From the NCBI RefSeq assembly GCF_018873765.1, contig NC_057925.1, positions 35,866,646 to 35,930,645 of the forward strand: a stretch of DNA of 64,000 nucleotides, given 5' to 3'. Below are positions 12,430-22,149 of the stretch, piece after piece; position 1 is the stretch's first letter; each line of letters begins with the position of its first letter. The notes under the pieces were generated by a model, which saw only the letters and a list, made by a program, of their open reading frames with translations, did not search any database and was not told where the DNA came from. The translations under genes were made by a program, and so were the position numbers. The DNA comes from Telopea speciosissima. Its lineage: Eukaryota; Streptophyta; Magnoliopsida; Proteales; Proteaceae.

Positions 12430-12960
12430 AAGCAATCTATAAGTTTGGATCCAAATAAAGTCCCAATACAGTTCATCACCAGGTCTTCTAGCGTATCTGT
12501 GGGTTAAGTTGGAACCGCGTAGTTAGGAAATAGATCCCAAGGACTGCTCAATGTCTGATGGTGCAAGAATTGATGAAACATAGCTCTCTTTAGTAAAAGA
12601 TCTTTGGATGAGACTATGGTTGGTGTGAGATCGGAATTGAAGTTATGGAACCATGGAGTCACCTCTTTCTTCGACCCTGGATTGAGCACATTTAGCTCTG
12701 AGTAGACCTTGGCATAAACCCTTGCTCCAATTGCATAATAATTCTAGTTTTTGTAATAGTTGTTTGATACATGGCAATAACCCCACCTTATCGATTAGAT
12801 AGGGATTGGCCAATAAAGACTGATCCTGGTCGAGGTTTGTTACAAGATCATTATCATTTCGGCATAATATCATAATACTTAAAACCTTGATCAGATTAAT
12901 TACATCAAAGAAGATTGGAGGCAGAAAACATGCCCTCCAATCTCTCCGCAGCATAAATAC
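12430..12960 (-). other. Unassigned ORF remnant inside the Mutator-like element
   Basis: Minus-strand frames 12954-12643 and 12689-12504 overlap and may be one broken frame. Visible pieces are 'LLANPYLIDKVGLLPCIKQL' and 'FLHHQTLSSPWDLF'. I see no known domain. It may be captured host DNA or part of an old retroelement. Bases 11702-12430 contain nothing I can assign. Confidence 0.25.
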
Positions 12961-13019
12961 TTCGTAGACCCATTGATTTTTCTGTAAGACTCCATCAAGA
13001 AGGGAAACAATGGTTTATA

Positions 13020-13960
13020 GATCATAGTGCTGTAAGGGTATTTATGTAATATCCTTTCAAATGTTCTAATATAATCCTACTTGTATTAATACTCAAGCTG
13101 TGAGGGGCAATCTAGTAATTAGCCCATCTGACCTAAATCCTAGTTTTCTATAAATACTAGCTGGAGGCATCAGCCTGGGTATTCCAAACTAGATACTCAG
13201 GGTGTAATGCTTTAAGCAACCTTGTGCTTAAACCCTAAACCCTAACAACCCGAACCGTAAGCACATTTATATGTGAAATCTTAGGGCCATAAAGCATGCA
13301 TTTTTATACTTGGAATAAAACTACTCAAGGTTTTTGTTTGTGTTTTTAGGTTTTAGGTGAATTCTTGTGAAAATGGAGCAAATGATGCTAAGGATCCATT
13401 TTTAAGCTATTTAGTGGTGTTTGGCAGTAGCCGGAAGCGCCCAGGAATCGAGAAAATCAAGTTTGGATTGAGCACTGAAAGAATCACGTCAATTAATCAA
13501 ATTTGAATGTGATTACAGTGGGCCCCTTAGCATAATTTTGAGGTGTTAATAGTATGGATGCATAGCCCATCGAGTCAGCTTTGCAACAGTTCAAACGGCA
13601 CTTGATTCTAAGTCGAAACGAAGAAGTTACGGCCTTCCCCAGCAACGGTGCCAAAAATTTGTTTGCACAAAATAATAACCGCAAGCGTACGGATCAATCG
13701 TAGCTACGGGTCAAACTCAAGGAGATATACGCCACCATATTTTCCTCACTTTAAAATAATACAAAGTGAGCCAAATTAAAGTGTTAAATTAAACTAATTA
13801 AACTAACGAAAATTAACGCGTCCTAACTCACAAGCATCTACCAAAATTACGCATCTAGGGAACTAAATTGGCATGAATTGATTGGCGTCCTAACACATAA
13901 GCATCTATCCTATTAAACTAACGTGGATTGGAAGGAATAAATCACAGCCACAAACCACAA
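13020..13960. mobile_element. LTR-retroelement fragment with tRNA-Asp-type primer site
   Basis: On the minus strand, bases 13653-13635 read TGGCACCGTTGCTGGGGAA, close to the tRNA-Asp primer-binding site of Athila/Tat gypsy elements. The adjoining sequence at 13654-13960 ('caaaataataaccgcaagcg' and onwards) then fits the end of an LTR. At 13030-13260 a plus-strand block has LTR-promoter character, with 'ctataaatactagc' near 13150 and a short 'aaccctaaaccctaac' run near 13233. The fragment appears to interrupt the transposase frame near 14040. No gag or pol is present. Confidence 0.5.
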
Positions 13961-14039
13961 CCACGTAAAAAAACACAAAGAAAAAGTAAAGATAAGAGAT
14001 TAGAGAGGTAAACCCAAAGGTGCTTGAATTTGGCTGAAA

Positions 14040-15365
14040 TTGCTCAATATCTAAAGTACACTTTGTATAATCCTTCAAGTTTGCATTTATGCTTTCACTT
14101 AGCTGTGTACTCCGCATACCTCCTGTAAATGTATTCTTCATATAACATCTGGCCCATTTATGTTTAACCCCATAAATACGATCCAACCATGAATCAGTTT
14201 CAACCTAATAGTCGAACCTTAGTTGTTCCCACGCATTCTCAAATTATTCTTCCTCATCATATTGATATATGCATTTTTTTCAGATCTGATAGGAAGCTTG
14301 ACCCATCCTTCATTAAGTTATGTAGATGCTTAATCCCATTCTGCATCAAATGCCAAGTACACAAACAATGACATGTTTCAGGAAACACTTTTGAATTGCA
14401 TTTGCCATTGCGGCATCTTGATCTGTAAAAATTGTTATAGGCTTCTTTTTTTCATGACTTTCCAAGAAAGTCTCAAACAACCATTTGAATGATTCAGCCG
14501 TCTCATCATATAAAAGAGCTGCCCCAAATATAACAACTCCTCTGTGATGGTTAAATCTACAAAAAATACCAAAAGGCCTATTCTCCTTGTTTGTACAAAA
14601 TGTTGTATCAAACGTCACAACATCACCAAAAAGCGCATAATCTATTATCATTCTCAGATCGGCCCAAAAAATATTAGTTATCTGCTCTTCTGTATCCAAC
14701 TGTAAGCTGTAAGTAAAAGAGGGATTGAGTCTGGTTTGTTTCACAAAATACCGTAACAAACTCCCCGGTTCACCATACTTTAAGTCACACTGACGTTTAG
14801 TACGGAGATAATTGTAATGATCAACTCGGGTATAACCAAGGCTCTGTCTCCCACCTGCTTGGTTGCCCATGAACTCAAAAAAGGGCTTAGGTCTAATTCC
14901 AGAATTATCAGCCAACTCAATTTTAGAGGCATGTACATCTGAAATGATCCATTATGACCGCAACATATGGGTGGTAGATGCTACATGAAGCTCATGATTA
15001 TGCTCCTCAACAAAATCTTGGCATTCGTATTTTCCAGTTTTCAAAAGAATTATTCTCATACGAGTAGCACAATTAGTTCTCGTCTCTGCTCGAGAGTTAC
15101 TTGCATCATCAACACGCTTGTCTTTTGGCCGAATACCTTGTTTACAACAAACAAATCTCCTCAAAGTTATCACATTTTTATCCTTCTTGCTCTTATTTAC
15201 ATAGTCTTTTCTGACACTAAAACCCAATCTTCCTCCGTAATTGTTATAGAACTCATATGCTTCATTGTCATAATCAAACTGCATGCCGATGAAAGGCTTA
15301 TCCGGTGTATCTATTGGATTATCCATAACCCACCTAAAGAGTAGCAAAGTATAGAAAAACAACAA
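14040..15365 (-). pseudogene. FAR1-type MULE transposase, broken
   Basis: The minus strand shows an N-terminal FAR1 DNA-binding domain (about 15330-14955; 'FDYDNEAYEFYNNYGGRLGF', a cysteine-containing core and 'CQDFVEEHNHEL'). One in-frame TAA (about 14952) separates it from a MULE transposase domain (14915-14346) with 'GDVVTFDTTFCTNKENRPFG' and 'ITIFTDQDAAMANAI', which supply two catalytic aspartates. A frameshift near 14390 moves the frame, and the 'CTWHL' region where the acidic third residue is expected follows in the new frame. More shifts come at about 14250, then 'STQLSESINANLKDY' (about 14100). The frame is lost near 14040, where an LTR fragment begins. The usual C-terminal SWIM zinc finger is missing. 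The related host proteins FHY3/FAR1 are domesticated transposases of this family. Confidence 0.88.
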
Positions 15366-15598
15366 TGATAATTCTCAAAATTAGAGATTCATAAACACAC
15401 ATGAACCCTAAGAAATAGACGATACAACTAAGAGTAAGAATATAAAAACCAGAGATGTAATGAAACAAGAAACAAGAAACAACAGTATTATTTATCAAAA
15501 AAATATATATAATTTTCCTTGTTCTCAGTTGCAGACTTTTCCTGAATCCTCTCTCAAAAAAAAATAAAAAAAAATCTTGATGTTGCTTGTTTTTGCAG

Positions 15599-15805
15599 GC
15601 TTTAACAGATCCTTATTTTCATGGTTTAGCAAATGTGGATCGTGAACCATCAACACAACCCATTTTGAAAATTGACAAAGGGCTGTATCAGGGACTGTCA
15701 TCCCTAGATCCTCAAAATATTGCTTACAATGGAGTTTCTTGTAAAAGTAAAGATTTTAGAGTATCATCCCCAGATACTGCAGGAATACCTTCAAGGTGAA
15801 ATCAA
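15599..15805 (+). pseudogene. Captured MAP kinase C-terminal fragment
   Basis: An acceptor 'tttttgcag' at 15590-15598 leads into an exon reading 'ALTDPYFHGLANVDREPSTQ', matching the kinase-domain end of plant MAP kinases, best the TDY class (MPK9/MPK17/MPK20-like). After an altered middle the sequence resumes in another frame with 'ILEYHPQILQEYLQGE', also from the MAP kinase C-terminal extension. Intron sequence is kept upstream, so genomic DNA and not cDNA was captured. It lies opposite in strand to the transposase and just inside the right part of the Mutator-like element. It lacks the catalytic core and cannot be a working kinase. Confidence 0.82.
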
Positions 15806-16311
15806 ATTATCTTCATGTACCTAAGGTTAGCCATTCATTTCTGTTTTGCTATAAACTAAGTTTCCAATTGTTCTTAGTGCTGATGCAGTACTGGCCCATC
15901 ATTTATTTATGCTAGATGTTTAGGTTTGCTGTATAGAAATTATCACTCCAAGTAACAACAACATTATCAACTTCGATGCTTCTTTGTTGTCTTGGTCATG
16001 CTAGGACTTCCTTCCAATAATGAACCAGTCACATGGGTGTGTATCATTCTCTCTTTGGTTCAGGACTTCCAATAATCTCTCTTTGGTCATGCTAGGACCA
16101 GATTCTGTAAGTCCTCTCACTCTGTATCATCATCTCATATATCTTGTATGTAATATCTTCTTCTTACACATATTACACTAAGTTAAACAGATTTTTTTTC
16201 TTGTCTTTTGGAATTCGATGATATGATGATGTCTGTATAACATGGACATTACGTAGAAAATAAAAACTCAGAAGCTAAAACTAGACAAACAAGTCTTGGG
16301 ATTTTGAATGA

Positions 16312-16315
<4 letters not shown>

Positions 16316-16350
<35 letters not shown>
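16316..16350. repeat. (GA)n microsatellite
   Basis: About 35 bp of pure GA dinucleotide next to the inner end of the right inverted repeat. Confidence 0.95.
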
Positions 16351-16352
<2 letters not shown>

Positions 16353-16372
16353 TGACCAAAGTGCGTAGTGGT

Positions 16373-16858
16373 GATGCCAGGGGTTGATCCTTTCTCAGGA
16401 GGTTTATGGAGGGCCGAGAGTGAACGGTTGCAGACGCCTGGCTCACGAGGTTGCAATGCCTTCGTCGGAGTGGAGATCTGAAAGAGTGAAGACCGGTTTA
16501 TGGAGGGCCGAGAGTGAAGGTTGCAACGCCTTCATCGCAAACCGCCAGAGTTTGCAGAGGTGACCACCGGAGTTTATGTGGTTCTCTTCGTTTTTTCTTT
16601 CAAAATAGTATGGAGAGAGGAGAGAGACGAGACGTGAAGGAGGAGACGTCTGCGCACTTTGCTGTTTCATTGTGAACGTGAAGAGAGGAGAGAGGAGAGA
16701 GACAAGGCTGGTTTTGAGGATAGAGTGGAGAGAGGAGAGAGAAAGAGAGTCATTGGTTATTTGCAAATGAAGCCAACCGTTGGATGCAGCCTTGAGAGGA
16801 TAGAAAGAGAGTCATTGGTTATCTGCAAATGAAGCCAACCGTTGGATGCAGCTTTGAC
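16373..16858 (-). repeat. Right terminal inverted repeat with a duplicated end
   Basis: Reverse complement of 10990-11537 without its 110-bp internal duplication. The outermost ~60 bp occur twice in tandem: 'gagtcattggttat.tgcaa' followed by 'gaagccaaccgttggatgc' begins at about 16747 and again at about 16809. The element therefore has two alternative right ends. Confidence 0.85.
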
Positions 16859-17191
16859 TCCACCTTTATATTTATATCTCCTTTTAAATGGCTACTCCTT
16901 TCCTCTTTCTTGTTTATCCCTGCAGCACTTGTTTTCTTCCAAGTAATCCGCCCTATAGTCTATTCTCTCCTCTTCTTGTTTTTTTCTTTTTTTTTTTTTT
17001 ATTATTTTATTATCATTATTGTTTATTGTTTATTCTTTTTTTTTTGCATCAAGTCACGAAATCTCGTGGTGGGGCCCATAAGGGGCTCTTTCCACCAAGC
17101 TGGCCGAACTTCTCTCCTTCTAAATTGAATTTACCTCAATTTTGATAATAATTCTAAAATAAACAAAAATTATACTTAATGTGTTGCAGAC

Positions 17192-17245
17192 AAGAATTGA
17201 ACCTTGTACCTCCCACAAACAAATTAACTACACACCAATAAGCTA
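17192..17245 (-). other. tRNA-like A-box/B-box pair inside the solo LTR
   Basis: On the minus strand TAGCTTATTGGT (A-box-like, 17245-17234) is followed about 30 bp later by GGTTCAATTCTT (B-box-like, 17203-17192). The spacing fits a tRNA-derived polymerase III promoter, but no cloverleaf or flanking duplication is evident. It may be a motif internal to the LTR or a SINE remnant. Confidence 0.35.
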
Positions 17246-17438
17246 TGACTACATGTATGTATATAAAAACCCAATATTTTATAAAACATTACTTTTTGCA
17301 TGAAAACACATTTAATGACAAATAATAAACTCTAATTAATCATATAGCATAATTACCATAATACCCCTAGAATGAAATTACTGTTTTATCCATAAGGTTG
17401 AGACTCAGGGTTTCTGAAATCTGGGGTTTCACAATCGA

Positions 17439-17675
17439 GCTTAATATAATAAAGCAAGCACTACAGTCTCTTTTGAACCAAGCCTTACAGGCTTCCTTTT
17501 CTTGATGGTGACGGGCGGTAGTACCTTCATCGGATTTAGCCATTTCAGTGGTCAGGTGTTCAAGGTAATTTTGTTCATTAAATAAGAATTTCATCTTACG
17601 ATGCCACATGTCATAGTTGGTTCCGTCCAACTTGTTGCCTTTGTTAAGGTCAGCAACAACATTCTTGGTAGCCAT
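17439..17675 (-). pseudogene. Copia gag, N-terminal part
   Basis: The minus-strand frame starts at the ATG at 17675 ('MATKNVVADLNKGNKLDG') and continues through 'TNYDMWHRKMKFLF', the copia gag N-terminal signature, to 'DCSACFIIL' at the insertion boundary. Two preceding codons are also possible starts. The rest of gag is at 8276-8804. About 1.27 kb of leader separate this start from the primer site at 18949. Confidence 0.85.
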
Positions 17676-18948
17676 CATTACAATGTGCAAGGGAGGACAT
17701 TTAGTATACATTCACAAAAAAATTTGTTCAAGAAACCCGAATTAAAATTAATGATTCTCTTTTCCACACGGTGAGACCAAAAATTTTGCTAGACTCATAA
17801 TCAAATCTCACAATGTATGGGTTTGAGAACATATAATTTTAATTGATTTCGAACAAAAAATAGGAGGAAAGGACATCTCCACACCACTATTTAATGCGCC
17901 ATACATCGGGTGCGTAAGGGACTCACACAAGAGACCCAAATTGGTACTTGAAGTGATATGCCGAGTCGATACAAAGTCATGATATACAGTGCAGTAGCCT
18001 CCCTTTACATGGCTTCTGAAAAATTAAAATTAAAATTACAACCAGTTCTTACATTCAAGAATCCTATTACATCACTACTAGGGAGCACCGCACTTTGTAT
18101 CATGTCCAGGTACCAACTGTATCGCACATATATCACAAAACATGGGATGGGATTTGGGGTTTGACCTCTTACCCATATGGTGTAAGTCAATCAAAATCAA
18201 TACCACCACGGGAGGGTAAAATCGTCAATTTAAATTTGTAAACACATAGCCAAAAAAACAAAAAAGGCAATTAAAACCAATTAGGCTGATACAAACACAA
18301 TTATAGTCCAATTAGGGAAAAAGAAAGGGGATGGGTGAAGGGATTCCGCTTCACTCATCTCTTTCCCAAAAAACCCTAAAATCAACGATTGATAAAAGAA
18401 AAAAGAAAAAAACTCAACCTGCCCATATTTGTCACATTGGTCTTTGATGACCAATAGCCCCAAACATCCAATCGAATTTGCCTTCTTTTCTTCAAAAAAC
18501 ATAAAAAAAAAAAATTCAACAATGCAATCATTGCAACTTTTATCAAGCAATGATTACATCATACACTATGATCTACCCAAAAAAAACAAAAATTACATCA
18601 TACACTATGAGTTTGTTCATATGAACAGAACCTGTTTTCATTATTTTTAATAGAACAAAAAACGAGAAGGCAGTACGCATAGAGATCGGGGCTGGCGCCG
18701 TGGTCAGGCCGCGGCAAAGCAAAACAAAGAAAAACAGCAGAATCTAATGTATGCGCACAAGCCAATAGCAGGCTGCGAGGGTCGCACAAATGCAACAAGG
18801 TCTGTTGGCATGCGCAAGGCCCGGCATGCGCTGCAGTCAGGTGTGATCCACACATGCTGCCATGGTAGCATGCACCGCCGTTGATTGCAAATCTCAAGAA
18901 ACTCAAAAAATTTAATTTCTTACACCAAAAGTGAACCATAAACCAATA

Positions 18949-18960
18949 GCTCTGATGCCA
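18949..18960 (-). other. Primer-binding site of the outer copia element
   Basis: The minus strand reads TGGCATCAGAGC, one mismatch from the initiator-Met-tRNA site TGGTATCAGAGC used by copia elements. It lies one base inside the 5' LTR. Confidence 0.87.
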
Positions 18961-18961
18961 T

Positions 18962-19416
18962 TGTTAGATCACATAATCCAAGATCCAAATAGTTTGGATT
19001 TGGATCATACCTGAATATGTACGAAAAGATAGCGCAAGAAAGATTAAGAACCGAGCTTATGGTTACGAGTACACGAACGAATCTTCACGATCACGATAGG
19101 TTTCTCCCCAGAAAACTTCACACCACAAACCCCTGAGAAGAGATGGAATCCCAAAGAAAACACAGAACACTGGAGAGAGGAAGAATTTGGTTTCTCAAAT
19201 TATTTGGTCTTAGAATTACAAGTTTTCTATTTAACGCCAAAACCCTAAGACCTCTGCCCCTATTTAGACTCTCATTGGGAATCAATCAAAGAGGAGGGAA
19301 GAGACCCAGCCACTTAAGTGGCTAGTTCCCTCCACGCGGAGCAGGTCGGGTCGGGTTGAGTCCAACCTGCCCCTTGTGGGGGGCTTGGACCGGGCCTAAC
19401 CCATGTTCGATTTACA
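18962..19416 (-). repeat. 5' LTR of the outer copia element
   Basis: 455 bp, TG...CA, paired with 3589-4027. It adjoins the primer-binding site at its low-coordinate end, which fixes it as the 5' LTR of a minus-strand element. The right flank carries the ATAGT target duplication. Confidence 0.9.
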
Positions 19417-19421
19417 ATAGT

Positions 19422-21586
19422 CAATACCAAAATCAGCTGTCACATCTATTAGCTACTTACAGAGAGCTTAATCATTTCAAAGGAATAAAAATTTCTAAAC
19501 GTGCTCCTGAAATCACACATCTCTTTGCGGATGACACAATGATTTTCTGTCGTGCTTCCCTGGAAGATATTGACACCATCAAAGCCATCTTGCAATTTTT
19601 CAAAGATATTTCTGGGCTTTCAATCAACTGGAGTAAAAGTGAAATTCTCTTCAGCAAGAATACACCCCCTGCCACTAAAACCCAAATTTGTCACCAATTC
19701 CGTTTGCAAGAAATGAGTAATCAATCTATTTATCTAGGAACACCTCTTCTAATCTCTCGGAGCAAGAGCAACCATTATCAAAATCTCCTTTCCAAGATTC
19801 AAAGAAAACTTTCCCTTTGAAAAGCATCACTTTTATCCTAAATAGGGCTCACGGTACGTATCAAATCTGTCCTCTGTTCTTTACCCACATACCTTATGTC
19901 ATGCATTTTCCTTCTTAAATCTGTTCATCATAAGTTTGATTCAATAAATTCCAGGTGTTGGAGAAGCGATGGAAACACCAAAAAAGAGCTTCCACTTATC
20001 TCTTGGAAAAATGTTTGCAAACATAAAAACACGGGGGGAATTAAGTATAAGGCAGTCATCTCTACACAACGAGGCCTTGTTGCTTCGCCTTGGTTGGAGA
20101 CTTCTTACACAACCTAATGCTCATGGTGTAAAATCCTTAAAGCCAAATATTTTCCCCAATCCTCAATTCTAAACCCTGCTTTCAAACCAAAACCCGGTTC
20201 CTGGACATGGAACATTATTGGAAGGATCCTACCTGAGTTGAGGAAGGCCACAAAATGGAAGATTGGGAAGGAGAATTATGTGCCCATCTGGGATAGTAAC
20301 TGGATCCCGAATCATATACCCCCCATACAACCCAAATGCAAACTCCTAATGCACCACTGCAGGTTGTAACTGATATCATCCCAAGAAGAAGCTGGAATTT
20401 ACCTCTCATTCAATCCCTTTTTTCTCAAGATTTAGTGACAGCAATTACTAAAATACCTCTCTCCTTGCATACCCATGAGGACTTCTTCTTTTGCCCATAC
20501 TCCAAAATAGGAGCCATCACCACTAAAATTGTTGCACACATTCTCCAAAATCAAATAATCCAACAGTCTACTCCCTAGTGTACCCCTAAGCTTTGGAAAA
20601 CCTTGTGGTCTTTGAAGATCCACCCTAAATTCAAACTCTTCTGCTGGAAAGTTCTACTTAATGGCATTGGTAATAGAAAAAGTTTAAAAAAGATCTTTTC
20701 AATCACTGATTCTTGTGTCCTGTGTGGGAAGAGCATTGAAACCCTATGGCATCTCTTTTTGTCTTATGACATTGCAAAACTTATTTGGTTGTCAGGTCCA
20801 CTGGGTTTTCATACTGAATCTCTCCGTGTTGATTCCCTATACTGGCTATTCTCATCACTTTTGGACCAGCAACCATGGCCTATTTTCCAACCAATGCAAT
20901 TCATGTCCGTTTTTGCTATCACTGCTTATTTCATCTAGTCCGAAAGGAACCACTTCTGGTCCACCAATAGTAAACCCAATCCTTTGAAAATTATGCATAA
21001 GATTTGTACATGGACCAATGAGCTCCACCTCATCCCTCAACCACTTGAGGAACCACATGAGGAACCTAGTCCTAGGCCTCCACCCTCCTGTCTAAGTAAA
21101 ATGGATCTACCCCAACTTATTCCTCCTAACTCTATCACAATTATATGTGATGGTAGCTTCTTGGAAACAACCAAAGAAGCAGGATGGGCAGCATTACTAT
21201 TTTAGGATGGTTATTTTATTGGGGCTTATTCTAACCATGGTTGTACAGGAACTTCACAAGAGGCCGAGGCTCAAGGGGTGTTACTTGGATTGCAGCAAAC
21301 AAAGCCATCTCCAAGCACAACTATAAACATCTGGACTGATTGCAGTAATATCATCAACTGGCTCACTAACACAACAAAGGAATGGCCATGGGAATTATTC
21401 TTAGTTTTGTGGGATATTAAGGTCTTTTTGAAGCAGGCATCCACTTTTTGTATTTCCAAAAAAGATAGATCTGATGTTTTTTTGGCTCATAATTTAGCTA
21501 TTAAAGTTCACTGTATGAAGGACAAATGATTGTATTTAAGATTTTAACATAATCTAAGTAAAGTACGTAGTTTCTTATCAAAAAAA
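19422..21586 (+). pseudogene. L1-type LINE, 3' part (reverse transcriptase, zinc finger, RNase H)
   Basis: The first frame (19356-19820) holds the catalytic region of a non-LTR reverse transcriptase ('ITHLFADDTMIFCRA', then 'GLSINWSKSEILFS' and 'YLGTPLL'). Broken frames follow. At 20603-20938 there is a zinc-binding reverse-transcriptase tail ('HPKFKLFCWKVLLNGI', 'CVLCGKSIETLWHLFL'). An RNase H-like domain comes at 21130-21529 ('IICDGSFLETT', 'EAEAQGVLLGL', 'IWTDCSNIINWL'), with a stop at about 21204. The 3' end is a short A-run at 21580-21586. Upstream domains are absent or displaced beyond the copia insertion. Decayed and inactive. Confidence 0.87.
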
Positions 21587-21699
21587 TCAGCTCCCATTTA
21601 ATATTGGAACGGATCATTTTCAGGTTTTAACATGTCGATCCGAAATGGTTTTTCTCTCTCTCTCTCTCTCTCCCTTGGTTGACTAACTGTGACCCAGCC

Positions 21700-21945
21700 T
21701 TCTCCATACCAGTCAAGGTTTTAGTAATCAGTATCGGATTGGTCAATATCGATCGATACCAATCCGGATCAGTCTGTATTGGTCCAGATTGGATAGTTTT
21801 ACCCTTAAATTTCAAAACAAATCGGTTTTATTTACACTTTTACCTTTGGCCAGTTCTCATGGGTCGATATGGCATCGATCAGGAATCAATGTCGATCTCT
21901 ACCCATAAGACAGATACCAATTCCTTGAACCATGATACCAGTTCT
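21700..21945. mobile_element. Putative miniature element rich in GGTATCG motifs
   Basis: About 240 bp with repeated 'tatcgat', 'gataccaat' and 'cagattgg' motifs. The left part 'tcaaggttttagtaatcagt' loosely mirrors the right end 'accaattccttgaaccatga'. This resembles degenerate non-autonomous DNA elements common in plants. The ends and target duplication are unclear. A (CT)n run at 21652-21674 precedes it. Confidence 0.35.
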
Positions 21946-22149
21946 CAAGACCCCTTCTACTTATTCATTTATTCCTCGGCCTTTACATAGAAAGGAGCAA
22001 GTGTACCTAACATTGACAATGGTGTGCTCCACAGTGAGCTTGTTTTTCAATTGTTGTGAAAATTGGTTTGGTGCCCGATCCTTAGTTCTAGTGGTTTGGG
22101 TAACTCCATTAGTATAGTTAGTTCGTCCACCTTCGTTTTAAAACCGTTG

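Larger units (their letters stand above)
10990..16858 (-). mobile_element. Mutator-like element carrying host gene fragments
   Basis: Long terminal inverted repeats (10990-11537 and 16373-16858) start GTCAAAGCTGCATCCAACGG at each outer end. Inside are a FAR1-type MULE transposase remnant on the minus strand, a MAP-kinase fragment, an unidentified exon-like fragment and an LTR-element scrap. Long inverted ends plus a MULE-family transposase make this a Mutator-like element. The 9-bp flanks (10981-10989 and 16859-16867) agree at only about 5 of 9 positions, so the target duplication is decayed or the end was altered. Host fragments make it Pack-MULE-like. Confidence 0.82.
8810..17433 (-). mobile_element. 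Gypsy-type solo LTR, split by a Mutator-like element
   Basis: The inserted block starts TGTGACGACCC and ends GGGGTTTCACA, with a 5-bp inverted end (TGTGA...TCACA). It is flanked by identical ATCGA copies (8805-8809 and 17434-17438), which marks an LTR-element integration. Outside the Mutator-like element (10990-16858) about 2.76 kb remain, with no gag or pol and no second LTR, so the simplest reading is one long solo LTR left by recombination. The sequence style, including the end reading GGGTCGTCACA on the minus strand, resembles long LTRs of chromovirus gypsy elements. Bases 8810-10989 and 16859-17433 contain no genes. A TATA-like run on the minus strand lies near 16868-16876. Confidence 0.78.
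3589..19416 (-). mobile_element. Ty1/copia LTR retrotransposon interrupted by nested insertions
   Basis: Two similar ~440-455-bp LTRs (3589-4027 and 18962-19416) bound the element and both run TG...CA. The flanking 5-bp sequences are identical, ATAGT at 3584-3588 and 19417-19421, which shows one integration event. On the minus strand the order is 5' LTR, primer site, gag, integrase, reverse transcriptase, RNase H, polypurine tract, 3' LTR, as in copia. Gag is cut by the foreign block 8810-17433. Without that block and its duplication the element would be about 7.2 kb. The LTRs are roughly 88% alike by eye and the coding region has many stops and shifts, so it is old and inactive. The stretches 4042-5090 and 17.7-18.9 kb are its 3' and 5' untranslated parts, in which I see no genes. 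Confidence 0.9.

Noticed and set aside
13233-13250. Telomere-like 'aaaccctaaaccctaac'
   Set aside because: Only about two and a half units, inside an LTR-like leader; not an interstitial telomere array.
16829-17145. Hydrophobic frames of 85-99 residues resembling membrane proteins
   Set aside because: T-rich sequence in the solo LTR yields phenylalanine runs; no conserved family, start context or exon structure.
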